Positions 1 through 8,647 of a stretch of 64,000 nucleotides of DNA are shown here, in pieces; the first letter of the stretch is position 1; every line of letters begins with the position of its first letter. The DNA comes from Ochrobactrum sp. BTU1 (lineage in GTDB: Bacteria > Pseudomonadota > Alphaproteobacteria > Rhizobiales > Rhizobiaceae), in the NCBI GenBank assembly GCA_018798825.1, contig CP076356.1, positions 372,001-436,000 of the forward strand, given 5' to 3'. Below the pieces are notes generated by a model, which did no database searches, was not told where the DNA came from, and saw only the letters and a list, made by a program, of their open reading frames with translations. The position numbers and the translations under genes are program-made.

Positions 1-2
1 TA

Positions 3-167
3 ATCGATAAATCCGCACTTGAGAAATACGGTGTCATCGCTGCCCCGGAATCATCGCATCTGGTTGCCTTCGACGCTTTACGCAACTAGATCTACGATGT
101 TATCCGCAAAGTTTATTCCCAGGTTCGGCAAACTTCCTATCGGATCACTCTGGAAGACATGAAGTAA
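3..167 (+). pseudogene. 3' end of a broken or just-ended CDS
   Basis: An open frame enters from the left edge and runs to a TAG at 87-89. The same frame then continues with protein-like sequence for 25 more codons (IYDVIRKVYSQ..., ending LEDMK) to a TAA at 165-167. The simplest reading is a gene whose tail carries a nonsense mutation; the alternative is that it really ends at 89. I do not recognise the family from about 55 residues. Positions 168-312 hold nothing I can name. Confidence 0.4.
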
Positions 168-312
168 GTCGGTCTACAGATCTTGAAGTTAAGGTAAACC
201 TATCTGCGTTCACTTTTTAGCATTTATTGCAAGCGCATCAAAGCGATATGGGCAGCTTGCGTCCTCATAGATCGCACCGTTAAAGCATGTAATGAGGGTA
301 AAATGCTGGCCA

Positions 313-594
313 TTAACGGCAGCTTTGTGTTTCCCTCACGAACGTTCCGGAGCCATGTCGACGCTCGACAATGCCGGCGAAAACCAACATCCCGATCGCC
401 TCTCTTAAAGTGGCCCGCGACACGTTAAGAGATTGCGCCATGTCTTTTTCGTTTGGTAGGCGTTGATCTTCTTGCCAGCATCCCTCCTGGATCGCGAGCC
501 GCACCTTCTCAGCGACTTGTATGGAAAGTGGCTGATTATCCAGGGGTCGCAACCATTCGGCGGGGTTATCAAGATGAACCTGGTCTTTTGTCAT
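313..594 (-). pseudogene. Truncated GntR-family regulator (DNA-binding domain only)
   Basis: The 93-residue product contains a complete GntR winged helix: an entry helix (LSIQVAEKVRLAI), the RLPNEKDMAQSLNVSR recognition region and the wing ending in RRHGSGTFV. It stops about ten residues later, where FadR/FCD-type regulators continue with a 130-150 residue ligand domain. No FCD sequence follows on the strand, so this looks like a 3'-truncated gene. The ATG at 592-594 sits one base from the stop of the upstream SBF-like transporter gene, so the two were probably cotranscribed. It may still make a DNA-binding stub. An upstream in-frame start would overlap the transporter and is unlikely. Confidence 0.6.
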
Positions 595-595
595 G

Positions 596-1573
596 TTAAT
601 CCATCCCCATAGCTTTGGACGAGTCGGAAATTCGCATTGCATAGCGTCGGGCCAGGATCGCTCCAACAAGGATCTGGATCTGATTATAGAGCATGATAGG
701 CAACACGATCATGCCAAATCCTGGCACGCCTGCAAAAAGGACTTGGGCCAGTGGAAGTCCTGATGCAAGGCTTTTCTTTGACCCGCAGAACACAGCCGCA
801 ATTTCATCTTCACGAGCGAAACCTAACCAGCGCGACCCCGTCATGGTGAAGCTAATCACAAAAGTGAGGACAAGAAGGCAAAGCGCAACAGCAGTGATGA
901 GGCCCGATGTCGGCAGGACATGCCAAAGACCCGCGGTGACAGACTGAGAAAAAGCAGAATAGATAATGAGCACAATCACCGACTGATCGTAGTTTTCCAG
1001 CCAATGTTTGCGCGTTGCAAGGAGTGGACCCAGCCAGCGATGGCAGGCTTGCCCCAGTCCAAACGGTATAAGAAGTTCAAATACTACATCGCCTAATGCA
1101 TGTCCGAGATCAATCGATCCGGACGAACGCATAAAAATCGCCATCAAAATTGGTGTCAATAAAAGTCCGAAGACGTTCGAACCCGCCGAATTGCATACTG
1201 CTGCCGGAACGTTGCCTTTTGCAATAGCGGTATAGGCAATAGAGCTGGAGATCGCCGAAGGAAGAACTCCCAGATAAATGAACCCGAGGACAAGGTCGGG
1301 CGGCAGGATTGTTTCGGGAATGAGGCGCAGAGGCTGCACGATCAGTGGGAAGATGATGAATGTCGTCGCAAAAATAAATAAATGAAGCTGCCATTGCTTC
1401 AGCCCTGAAACGATTGCGCGATGAGACAATGCGGCTCCATGGCCAAAAAACAACAGGGCAACGCCGATAGAACCTAATGTACTGACGATGTCGGATGCGC
1501 TCCCGGTTGCTGGTAAAATGGTTGCCAGCACAACCGCAGCAATCATCAAAATCAAAAACGGATCAAAACGCAT
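596..1573 (-). CDS. SBF-like (bile acid:sodium symporter superfamily) transporter
   Basis: The roughly 325-residue inner-membrane protein has about nine to ten hydrophobic segments and the family features of the SBF-like (YfeH-type) group. These include the FGHGAAL segment near residue 45, LPSAISSSIAYTAIAKGN near 105-125 with the conserved Ser/Asn-rich crossover, and CGSKKSLASGLPLA near 265. Members move organic anions with sodium, but the substrate of this subgroup is mostly unknown. ATG at 1573 follows AAGGTG at a workable distance; a TTG one codon upstream is possible. It is divergent from the GntR gene at 1633, which is the likely regulator, and is followed by the truncated GntR gene. Confidence 0.75.
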   Translation of the reverse strand: MRFDPFLILMIAAVVLATILPATGSASDIVSTLGSIGVALLFFGHGAALSHRAIVSGLKQWQLHLFIFATTFIIFPLIVQPLRLIPETILPPDLVLGFIYLGVLPSAISSSIAYTAIAKGNVPAAVCNSAGSNVFGLLLTPILMAIFMRSSGSIDLGHALGDVVFELLIPFGLGQACHRWLGPLLATRKHWLENYDQSVIVLIIYSAFSQSVTAGLWHVLPTSGLITAVALCLLVLTFVISFTMTGSRWLGFAREDEIAAVFCGSKKSLASGLPLAQVLFAGVPGFGMIVLPIMLYNQIQILVGAILARRYAMRISDSSKAMGMD

Positions 1574-1593
1574 CAATTATTCACCTTAAATTG

Positions 1594-1608
1594 GTCGGCT
1601 TGACCGAC
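1594..1608. promoter_or_regulatory. Inverted repeat between divergent transporter and GntR genes
   Basis: GTCGG-N5-CCGAC, overlapping a second GGTC/GACC pair, lies in the 60-bp gap between the two divergent start codons. Its symmetry and place fit an operator for the adjacent GntR/FCD regulator, whose relatives bind short GT/AC-rich palindromes. Assignment is inference. Confidence 0.4.
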
Positions 1609-1632
1609 AGTTGATAGGAGACTAGGTGTGGA

Positions 1633-2358
1633 GTGAAATGGTCTGCAAATTGGTATGGAAAAACAGTGATGAGTGACCGAATGTCGACCGCGGAAGCTAT
1701 GCAACGGATGCTAAGCTTCTTCGAAAAAGAGCGGCTGGGTCCTCAGGACAAAATACCGCCCGAGCGGATTCTATCGACCAGACTTGGTTGCAGCCGTGAA
1801 ACGACACGAAAAGTTCTACGCCAGCTTGAGATCGAAGGTCTGGTTTGGCGTCATCAGGGCAAGGGCACTTTCATGGGTAGCCCGTCCTCAGACGTCGAAC
1901 GGCCGATTGAGCGCATCATCGAATCTGCATCCGCTCGGGATCTTATGGAAGCAAGGCTTGTTTACGAACCAGCATTGGCTGCAGCTGCAGCATTGAATGC
2001 CACTCATGACGATCTCGACAGTTTGCGTAACCTTGCTGTTGCCACTGGGATGGCCAAGGATTGGCGCGAATATGAGCGTCTCGATGACGCTTTTCATAAG
2101 GCCGTCGCACGTGCAAGCGGAAACGCCTTGCTTGCTGCGATCTTTCGCTCTCTCGCGTCTGTGCGAGCGCGCTCGAAATGGCAACGCACCCATGATGCGA
2201 TCTTTCGCGAGGCACGTAAACGCGAATATGCGAGCCAGCAAAGTGAGATGCATATTGCGATCGTTGATGCGATTGAAGCTCGTGATATCGATCGGGCTCA
2301 CCTGACCATGTATTCACATCTAAAGCTGATCAGTTCACTAGAGCATGCCTCAAGCTGA
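1633..2358 (+). CDS. GntR-family transcriptional regulator (FCD type)
   Basis: The N-terminal winged helix occupies about residues 20-85 (KIPPERILSTRLGCSRETTR, then GLVWRHQGKGTF). It is followed by an all-helical FCD ligand domain (about 100-235) with the typical DLMEARLVYEPALAAAAA opening and the metal/ligand residues D...H (LDDAFHKAVARASGN) and H in MHIAIVDAIEARD. The start is GTG 1633; ATG at 1669 would still keep the whole HTH. It probably represses or activates the divergent SBF-like transporter gene. The effector is unknown. Confidence 0.8.
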   Translation: MKWSANWYGKTVMSDRMSTAEAMQRMLSFFEKERLGPQDKIPPERILSTRLGCSRETTRKVLRQLEIEGLVWRHQGKGTFMGSPSSDVERPIERIIESASARDLMEARLVYEPALAAAAALNATHDDLDSLRNLAVATGMAKDWREYERLDDAFHKAVARASGNALLAAIFRSLASVRARSKWQRTHDAIFREARKREYASQQSEMHIAIVDAIEARDIDRAHLTMYSHLKLISSLEHASS

Positions 2359-2379
2359 TATAGCTATGAGATGCACGGA

Positions 2380-2690
2380 GGTGCCGATGATGATTGGATA
2401 TCATTTCTGATTAGGAACGCTAGAAGTTTTGGGCAAGCGCTGCTCGTGACGGAACGCCTATTCACGCACGTACGCGGCCGCGGTCTTCGCAGATGGAAAC
2501 AGCACAGGCGCAGCGCAGCTCCAGTTTCTTTGTGAGGCAGGATTTTCAGTTGATGCTGCAACGAATCCCCTGGTGACCATTAACTTCTATACGGTTGGGG
2601 ACGTGCTTGAGGATCACGCCCGTGAAAGCGATACGAGCGAACGCAATGGCACAAGGAACCGTGCTTGCTCCGCCTTTGCTTAGTGTCGCG
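2380..2690 (+). pseudogene. Frameshifted remnant of a TetR repressor C-terminal domain
   Basis: Three reading frames in succession give pieces of the tetracycline-repressor-type C-terminal domain: DDDWISFLIRNARSF, then ARDGTPIHARTRP, then AAQLQFLCEAGFSVDAA running on to INFYTVGDVLEDHA. The order matches the family (arm, RDG-ARL-like segment, LxFLxxxGF, TxxSYTVGxVLEEQ-like segment). At least two frameshifts separate them and no N-terminal HTH is present. It begins directly after the GntR stop. This is a dead fragment, most likely left by an old deletion. Confidence 0.7.
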
Positions 2691-3129
2691 GTCAATAGTT
2701 GGAACGGAGTGAGACCCGATGCAACGTTTGATCGGGGCTCTCATTGATTGTCGATGGCTTGGCAAATAGAATGCGCGCAATGGATGAAGTCGGTGAACTC
2801 GCGAATTGACGAAGGTAATCCGGGTAACGGACTGCAGGGAACGCTCCACAAGTATTTTTGCTTGCCAGTCTATCAGTTCGTCCGAATAAGCGCGTTGAAG
2901 CAGTTCCACCAATAATTCGCGCGTAGACCCAATGCGGCATCTTGCGGCGGCGACCGATATGGAATCGAGCCAGTCTGCAATTTCGACAAATGAAAGAAAT
3001 TAGGCCGCAGCTAGTGCTTCTCTCAGAAGGTATTTGAGACAAACAAGAGAATTTCACTTCGGTTTATCAAATGTTCTGATAAATTTGCTATCTTCTGGCG
3101 AATTTGGTCGCCGGAGAGAAAGTGCTCTG
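2691..3129. other. Non-coding or decayed stretch
   Basis: No ORF with credible start, codon use and family signal. On the minus strand around 2830-2990 one frame gives a protein-like run (GSTRELLVELLQRAYSDELI) that I cannot place; it may be another decayed gene. The last 17 bases hold the GGAGAG ribosome binding site of the LpxD-like gene. Confidence 0.4.
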
Positions 3130-4185
3130 ATGCTAGGTCCCGTTTTTTTCTCGCCGTCACGTGAACTTACGATTGGTGAGGTTGCTGACTATACCGGTGC
3201 GACCCTTCTCGACCAAACACATGCTTCGCGTATCGTCACCCGTCTTACTTCTATCGCAGACGCAGGCGAAGGAGCCCTCGTTTTTTTGGAGAACACGAAG
3301 AACTTCGGAGAGTTCAAGAACATGAACGTTGCAGCTGTTCTTTGTACCGAAGCCGTCGCCACCAGTCTTTCCGGCGACACAGCTGTTTTAATTACGCCCC
3401 ATCCGCGCCGCGATTTCTCATCGGTCGGACGCATGCTGTTCCCTAATGCTGTACGCCCGGAAAGCTGGTTCGGAAATACGGGCATTTCTCCGGAGGCAAT
3501 TATTCATCCCACCGCGCATGTAGGGGTTGGTGCAACGATAGAGGCCGGAGCGGTCTTAGGCAAAAACGTCATAGTCGGTGCAGGCTCACTCGTATCGTCC
3601 TCCGCTGTTATTGGAGCAGGATGCCAGATTGGGAGCGACTGCTACGTCGCGCCCGGCGTTTCTGTTCAGTTTGCCCTCATCGGTAACACTGTTTCCCTGC
3701 ATCCCGGCGTGCGCATCGGGCAGGACGGCTTTGGCTTTGGGGCGGGCGTTGGAAGCGTAGAAAACATACCTCCGCTGGGGCGCGCCATTATTGAAGATGA
3801 CGTTGAAATAGGTGCGAACACCACAGTGGCTCGGGGCGCGCCCGGCGATACAATTATAGGCGCTGGCACCAAAATCGATAACCTTGTTCAGATCGCACAG
3901 AGTGTTCGTATCGGGCGCTTCTGTCTGATCGCCGCGCATTGTAGTATTTCCGCCAGTTGTATAATTGGCGACAATACTATGCTTGGGGGCCTTGTCAGTG
4001 TTGCTGACCACACGGTGATAGGGACAAGTGTGGGGGTGGCAGCCGGTAGCGACGTTATAAACAATATTCCCGATGGCGAACGGTGGGGAGGGGTACCGGC
4101 CCGCCCTATCAAGCAATGGTTCCGCGATATTGTGAATGTACGCGATATTGAACGGTCGAAACATAGCGGACAATACATACGCTGA
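3130..4185 (+). CDS. LpxD-like UDP-3-O-acylglucosamine N-acyltransferase paralogue
   Basis: 351 residues, the normal LpxD length. There is an N-terminal LpxD domain (about 1-100, [15 protein letters not shown]) followed by a left-handed beta-helix built from many hexapeptide repeats (about 110-320). The C-terminus carries [14 protein letters not shown], as in rhizobial LpxD. True LpxD adds the second 3-hydroxyacyl chain to lipid A precursor, using a catalytic His in an IAHNV-like motif. Here that motif reads IAQSV, so the residue is Gln257. The second conserved His is present 37 residues later (His294), the same spacing as His239-His276 of E. coli. ATG 3130 is preceded by GGAGAG; a longer frame starts at 3034 without signal. 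The gene stands alone, away from any lpxA/fabZ/lpxB, so it is a second copy with either altered substrate or lost activity. Confidence 0.8.
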   Translation: MLGPVFFSPSRELTIGEVADYTGATLLDQTHASRIVTRLTSIADAGEGALVFLENTKNFGEFKNMNVAAVLCTEAVATSLSGDTAVLITPHPRRDFSSVGRMLFPNAVRPESWFGNTGISPEAIIHPTAHVGVGATIEAGAVLGKNVIVGAGSLVSSSAVIGAGCQIGSDCYVAPGVSVQFALIGNTVSLHPGVRIGQDGFGFGAGVGSVENIPPLGRAIIEDDVEIGANTTVARGAPGDTIIGAGTKIDNLVQIAQSVRIGRFCLIAAHCSISASCIIGDNTMLGGLVSVADHTVIGTSVGVAAGSDVINNIPDGERWGGVPARPIKQWFRDIVNVRDIERSKHSGQYIR

Positions 4186-4563
4186 AATAGAGAGTGGCGT
4201 TGACGCGTAAAATCATATCCGCTCGAACAATCTACATCACTTAGTGGAAGTCCAGGACGATCTGGCAGGTTTTGCGTGTGTTTTCTTACAGGAAATGCAT
4301 TTGGGCACCTACCTCCACAAGCGCTACGTAGATCGGCTATTTCGGGGGAATAGACTTGCTCCAAGGTTCCTCATCGAAAGCATCGGCCGTTTTCAGATGA
4401 GCGCCGCGAAGAATCAGGTCGGGGGGGCGTGGACTGAACTTGAAGAAAGGTATGGAGAAGACGGTCAGGCCACCGGAGAGCCGGTGTGCTCGTAGTGGCC
4501 ATTGGGACAGATTGGGATAATTTAATATTAGCCGGCCAAATGTTTAACCGCTGTTTTGGCAAT
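4186..4563. other. Intergenic stretch without recognised gene
   Basis: An 83-codon + strand frame (4244-4495) has no ribosome binding site, no family signal and poor composition; I treat it as chance. No clear terminator hairpin was seen between the convergent lpxD-like and lrgB genes. Confidence 0.4.
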
Positions 4564-5283
4564 TCAATTGATAAGCATATTGACGAGTAGCGGAACGACA
4601 AGGGAGGTCGCAATTGCATTGAGCGCCATCGCAATCCCGGCAAACAGCCCCGCGGTCTCGTTGACATCAAAGGCGCGCGCAGTTCCAATGCCGTGCGATG
4701 TCAGACCAACAGCAAATCCCCGTGCCGCATAGTCGGTTATCCGCATTGCGTTCATGAAAGGAGTGACGACGAGCGCTCCGATGATACCCGTGAGTATGAC
4801 CAGCACTGCAGTCAGCGGCGGTGTACCGCCAAGCGTGAAAGAGATTGCCATCGCTACCCCTGCCGTTGCCGATTTCGGAAGGAACGAAATCAATACTTCA
4901 TTTGAGAGATTGGCCCATTTGCCCATTACAACGACGGAAAAAACAGAAAAGAAGCAGCCGGCGACCAACGCGGACACCATGGGTATAAGGGTTTTGCGCA
5001 CCTGGTGCCATTGGCGGAACAGAGGTACGGCGATGGCAACGGTAGCGGGGCCAAGCAGGAAGTGGATAAACTGGGCTCCCTCAAAAAATCTCTCATAGGG
5101 CACATCGAAAATCAAAAGGAGGCTGGAGAGCAGTACGATGGAAATCAAGACTGGGTTAGCCAGCGGATGACGCCTTAACCGGACTGATATTTCTGTTGCT
5201 GCGATCCAAGAACATAAGGTGAGTGTGAGCCAAAGCAAGGGCGAAGCTGAAAGATAGACCCATAGTTCAAGGGGATGCTTCAT
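4564..5283 (-). CDS. lrgB: LrgB/CidB family membrane protein
   Basis: The 239-residue polytopic protein has about seven hydrophobic segments. The LrgB hallmarks are PKSATAGVAMAISFTLGG near 130-150, then ITGIIGALVVTPFMN, and the conserved RGFAVGLTSHGIGTARAF near 185-205. LrgB/CidB proteins act with the holin-like LrgA/CidA partner. Reported roles are control of murein hydrolase activity and, in plants and some bacteria, glycolate or pyruvate export. The ATG at 5283 lies 5 bp after the lrgA stop, so the pair is an operon. An upstream start at 5307 would overlap lrgA. Confidence 0.85.
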   Translation of the reverse strand: MKHPLELWVYLSASPLLWLTLTLCSWIAATEISVRLRRHPLANPVLISIVLLSSLLLIFDVPYERFFEGAQFIHFLLGPATVAIAVPLFRQWHQVRKTLIPMVSALVAGCFFSVFSVVVMGKWANLSNEVLISFLPKSATAGVAMAISFTLGGTPPLTAVLVILTGIIGALVVTPFMNAMRITDYAARGFAVGLTSHGIGTARAFDVNETAGLFAGIAMALNAIATSLVVPLLVNMLIN

Positions 5284-5287
5284 GGCG

Positions 5288-5647
5288 TTATCTCTTCCCC
5301 ATGACACGTTGAACGAGAATGAAGGTCCAGACCGTCACCGCCAATGTCAATATCGCTGAGACAACGACGATCGCTAGGATTGCAGTGGCTTGCCCCTGGA
5401 TCTGGCTCCACATCGCAACTAGCCCGACACCCGCCGGAACGAAGAGCAGTCCGAGATTTCTAAGAAATCCGTCGGCCGCTGTTTCAGCTTGAGTAAAAAT
5501 GTTCCAGTTGAGTGTTTTGCACAGCTGCATGGCTGCAAACAGGAGTACAAGTCCCACAACGGGCCCCGGTACGGGGAACCCACTCATGAATATGATACTT
5601 TCGCCAGTGAGCTGGAACAACAAAAGTAACGCGATACCCTTGATCAT
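5288..5647 (-). CDS. lrgA: LrgA/CidA family holin-like protein
   Basis: From the Met at 5647 the product is 119 residues with four hydrophobic segments, the usual size and topology of CidA/LrgA. It begins MIKGIALLLLFQLTGE and has the family motif FPVPGPVVGLVLLF and then LGLLFVPAGVGL. GGAG stands about 11 bases upstream. The frame stays open to a TTG at 5731, but the extra 28 residues are not family-like, so I prefer the short form. It is first gene of a two-gene operon with lrgB. Confidence 0.8.
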   Translation of the reverse strand: MIKGIALLLLFQLTGESIIFMSGFPVPGPVVGLVLLFAAMQLCKTLNWNIFTQAETAADGFLRNLGLLFVPAGVGLVAMWSQIQGQATAILAIVVVSAILTLAVTVWTFILVQRVMGKR

Positions 5648-6327
5648 TAAGGCTTCGTCTCCGACTAAAGCAAGCTTCTCGAAAGTGAGATTGGGTTTGG
5701 GATCGATCATGCTTAAAAACAAATGGGTCAAGCAGTTTCAATAAGCGAGGAAGACTGGAATACCCGACAAACTCAACAACAGTTTAAACGAGCCGCAGTC
5801 GGGTAGTCTATAGGATCTCCGGCGATAGTGTTTTTCAGATTTGAGTGGAATTCTACTTGAAGAGTTGAACTCATACCCTTTCCAGATGCCGCTTCAAAAG
5901 TGCGCAATCTGCATGCTGGTGGGAAGTGCGGAGATATGTCGCCCATGATGCGGCTCTAATAATTCCGATGAGTGGACATTATGCCCAAGGAAGCCGGCTT
6001 TTTGCGGCGTCGGTCATTTTTGTGTGGTGATGCCGATCCGCGGGAGCATTGCCTTGGCCGTAGTTCAACCACGGTAAGCACCGAAGTCTGGCGTCAGGTT
6101 CAAGACGGACCAACGTGGCTGCATCAGCTCGATCCTCCTTCATATTCTTTGAAAGCTAATTGGATCTGCGCCGCCGGCAGCGGTGCATTCTAGCCGAGGT
6201 GGTTCACTGTTGCAGGTAAGTTTAGTTTATAAATGTTACTTTACATTTCGTTCGAAATTGGGAAGGTGAAATTGCAATGTGCTCGCAAAATAGTTTCCAT
6301 AGGAGCAATCCCCGCGGAGATACAAAT
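5648..6327. other. Intergenic stretch upstream of lrgA and the exported small protein
   Basis: It holds the lrgAB promoter region on the minus strand and, near 6314-6317, a GGAG site for the gene at 6328. A 73-codon frame at 5972-6193 lacks a ribosome binding site or family signal. Otherwise I see nothing in it. Confidence 0.35.
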
Positions 6328-6744
6328 ATGCGTAAAATAACTGGCTATACGTTTGGAGTAGTTCTAATTGGGGTTCTTGGTCTTAGCCAACAAGCAATAG
6401 CTGCGAATCCTTGCTCAGGCGTCGATCAAAGTCTGACGAAGCAGAACAAAGCCGAATACGCTACCCTTGTTGCCAAGAGCCTCGATAAAAAGTTGAAGCC
6501 AGCGAACATTGAAATCGACGCGGCGCTTCATTCTGGAAAATGGACCGTTATATATGCGTCCACACCCGTTGCAGACCCAGGTTATTTCTTCTTTGACAGT
6601 TCATCGGGTGTACCGGTTTTCAAAGACGTGTGGGGAGGCATGGCCGAAGAGGGTGATGGCCCGATTTTGATAAAGTGGGCCCGAGATCTGGGTGCTAACA
6701 AGGAAATTGCTTCCTGCTTTTCGCACGTTGTCATGAGCGACTGA
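6328..6744 (+). CDS. Small exported protein of unknown function
   Basis: 138 residues. A clear Sec signal peptide comes first: MRK, then a hydrophobic core (TFGVVLIGVLGLS), then a cleavage site after QQAIAA. The mature part of about 114 residues has one Cys near each end (NPCSG and ASCFSH), which could form a disulfide. It also contains a PGYFFFDSSSG segment and a WGGMAEEGDG loop. I do not recognise the family. ATG 6328 is chosen over the upstream ATG 6277 because it has GGAG in place and directly precedes the signal peptide. It is predicted periplasmic and has no obvious operon partner. Confidence 0.7.
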   Translation: MRKITGYTFGVVLIGVLGLSQQAIAANPCSGVDQSLTKQNKAEYATLVAKSLDKKLKPANIEIDAALHSGKWTVIYASTPVADPGYFFFDSSSGVPVFKDVWGGMAEEGDGPILIKWARDLGANKEIASCFSHVVMSD

Positions 6745-7572
6745 AAGTATGAGCGAGCCTACGCTGAGCAGCGTTTCGAGATGGCGCGCTCAGGGACCAA
6801 AACTGCAACAACGGGCGGGATTAATTGCGTTAATCCGTTCTGCAGACACCTGACGAGGGAAAAGAATACCTTTAACTCAAAAAACGTTAGCTGCATCGTG
6901 TCTTTTGGCCAATCTTATGCGGGATCACAAAATGAAATGTGGGTGCTGCTGAGCCAATGTAAACGGTCTATGCCTTAATTTCTCCGATCACAACCCGAAA
7001 CCGGCACAGATATGAGACCTGTATCTCAAAATATCGTGCATGCTTTCCTCACGAAATATGCGGGTACAGATGCAACCACTGGATTAGCCTCTTCCAGCTA
7101 GGGAAGCCAAAATGGCTTTGCAAATGACCAAGAAAATCTCAACCCTATCCGTCACGGCAGCCTTGCTAAAAGCTATTCTGCATAATGTGCAGTCTGGAGG
7201 CGTACACGTGAGCGCAATCAACGCCGGAGGACGCAGCGCATTACCCGCATTCTCGGTAACTTGCGCTTACAAAGACGGTAGCGAAAGATATTCGGTGAAA
7301 ATTCTGTCTGGACTGGTAGCTCACGAGAGGTAAGCGGGGGCGATAAATTCGCCCCTGCATCTGGCGCTAAGGGCTCGGGGAGAAAACGAAGCGAGCGCAG
7401 TCTCCGCAAACAGCTTTTGGCAGGCCGAGAAAGCGGCATTCAGTGCGCTCAACGATAAGGAGGGTTTTTTGCACAACCGGCCCAAATATTCTCGTCGACT
7501 TGTACCACTCAAATTTACAGTTGCAGAAAATCGATTTTTCCGTCACATTGATCGGGCTTTGTGGGAGGAGCT
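6745..7572. other. Gene-poor stretch upstream of the sugar operon
   Basis: A 73-codon frame at 7112-7333 has a possible AGGGAAG site but no recognisable family; it may be a real small gene or chance. Two short perfect inverted repeats occur: GGATTAA-N5-TTAATCC at 6818-6836 and GGGGCGA-N5-TCGCCCC at 7337-7355. Neither has a T-run, so they look more like operators or RNA hairpins than terminators. The sugar operon promoter should lie in 7360-7560. Confidence 0.4.
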
Positions 7573-8598
7573 ATGACAAAGAATGTAATTCTCGTGGATC
7601 CGTTACCGCGGACCCTAGACCTGATTGCGCGTCCTGAAGTCAGGGCTCGACTTGAAGCCCTGGGTGAGCTTGTCATCAGCGAAGACAAGCCAATGGACGA
7701 TGAGGTTGTTGAGCGGTATTTGCCTGATACAGTTCTTCTGATCGGCCAAACGGCTATGCCAAAAGAGCGTCTTGACCGCGCGCCGAAGCTCAAGGGCATC
7801 TTCAACGTTGAAACGAACTTCCTGCCCAATATCGATTATCAGGCTTGTGTCGAGCGTGGCATTTGGGTACTCACCCCGGCCTCTGCCTTTGCCGGTCCGG
7901 TTGCTGAATCCGCTCTTGCGATGACGCTGGACCTGGCACGTGGGATTACCAGTGCTGACCGCGAAATGCGTGCAGGCACGGAGCAATATGGTCTCGAAGG
8001 CAACGTCGATACTGTGCGTTTTATGGGGGCAACGGTCGGAATTATCGGCTTTGGTGACCTAGGACGGCAATTCCGCGATCTGATCCGTCCGTTTCGCAAC
8101 AAGACGTTGGTTTATGATCCGTGGCTACCGACTGAAATCATCGAACGGGCTGAGTGTATTCCCGCATCCCTTGATCGGGTTGTTAAGGAGAGCCAATTCA
8201 TTCTAGTGTTTGCTAGCGTCACAAGCGAAAATCAGGGCCTGATTGGTGCCCGTGAATTTGCGATGATGCAAAAGGGCGCGAAGTTTCTTCTAATGAGCCG
8301 AGCGGCCGTAGTGAATTTCCCAGCAATGCTTGAAGCAGTTGCGTCTGGTCACATTCAGGCCGCAACCGATGTGTTTCCCGACGAACCCGTTGCCGCGGAC
8401 GACCCGGTGCGATCGATCGACGGGCTTCTGCTCTCGGCACATCGTACAGGTGGAACACGCGACGCGTTTTTTGAAATTGGCTCGATGACGGTCGCAGACG
8501 CTGAACTGATCATGAAGGGGTTGCCGCCGCAATTGTGCCGCCGAGCCGATCCCGCAACAGCTGCCAAGCTCCGGTCAAAGCCGGTATCAATTTCATAA
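7573..8598 (+). CDS. D-isomer-specific 2-hydroxyacid dehydrogenase
   Basis: 341 residues. The NAD-binding Rossmann core begins with ATVGIIGFGDLGR near residues 150-165. The catalytic set of the D-2-hydroxyacid dehydrogenase family is visible: Arg (the VTSENQGLIG and SRAAVV region), Glu/Asp in TDVFPDEPV, and His in LLSAHRTGG near 295. The family interconverts 2-oxo and 2-hydroxy acids such as glyoxylate or hydroxypyruvate. ATG 7573 is fixed by GGAGGAG just upstream. It is probably the first gene of the sugar operon, 49 bp before the binding-protein gene, and may reduce or oxidise a late product of the sugar pathway. Confidence 0.85.
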   Translation: MTKNVILVDPLPRTLDLIARPEVRARLEALGELVISEDKPMDDEVVERYLPDTVLLIGQTAMPKERLDRAPKLKGIFNVETNFLPNIDYQACVERGIWVLTPASAFAGPVAESALAMTLDLARGITSADREMRAGTEQYGLEGNVDTVRFMGATVGIIGFGDLGRQFRDLIRPFRNKTLVYDPWLPTEIIERAECIPASLDRVVKESQFILVFASVTSENQGLIGAREFAMMQKGAKFLLMSRAAVVNFPAMLEAVASGHIQAATDVFPDEPVAADDPVRSIDGLLLSAHRTGGTRDAFFEIGSMTVADAELIMKGLPPQLCRRADPATAAKLRSKPVSIS

Positions 8599-8647
8599 TA
8601 TAAAACCAGCCTACCAATATTTTCACGTTCTATGGAGGAGAATGAAC

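Noticed and set aside
2692..3057. Overlapping minus-strand ORFs of 110-121 codons
   Set aside because: Neither has a start signal or a family match; some protein-like stretches may be decay but are not enough for a call.
5972..6193. 73-codon + strand ORF
   Set aside because: No ribosome binding site, Trp/Arg-rich random-looking sequence.
7112..7333. 73-codon + strand ORF
   Set aside because: Only a weak AGGGAAG and no family signal; left as a possibility inside the intergenic entry rather than called.
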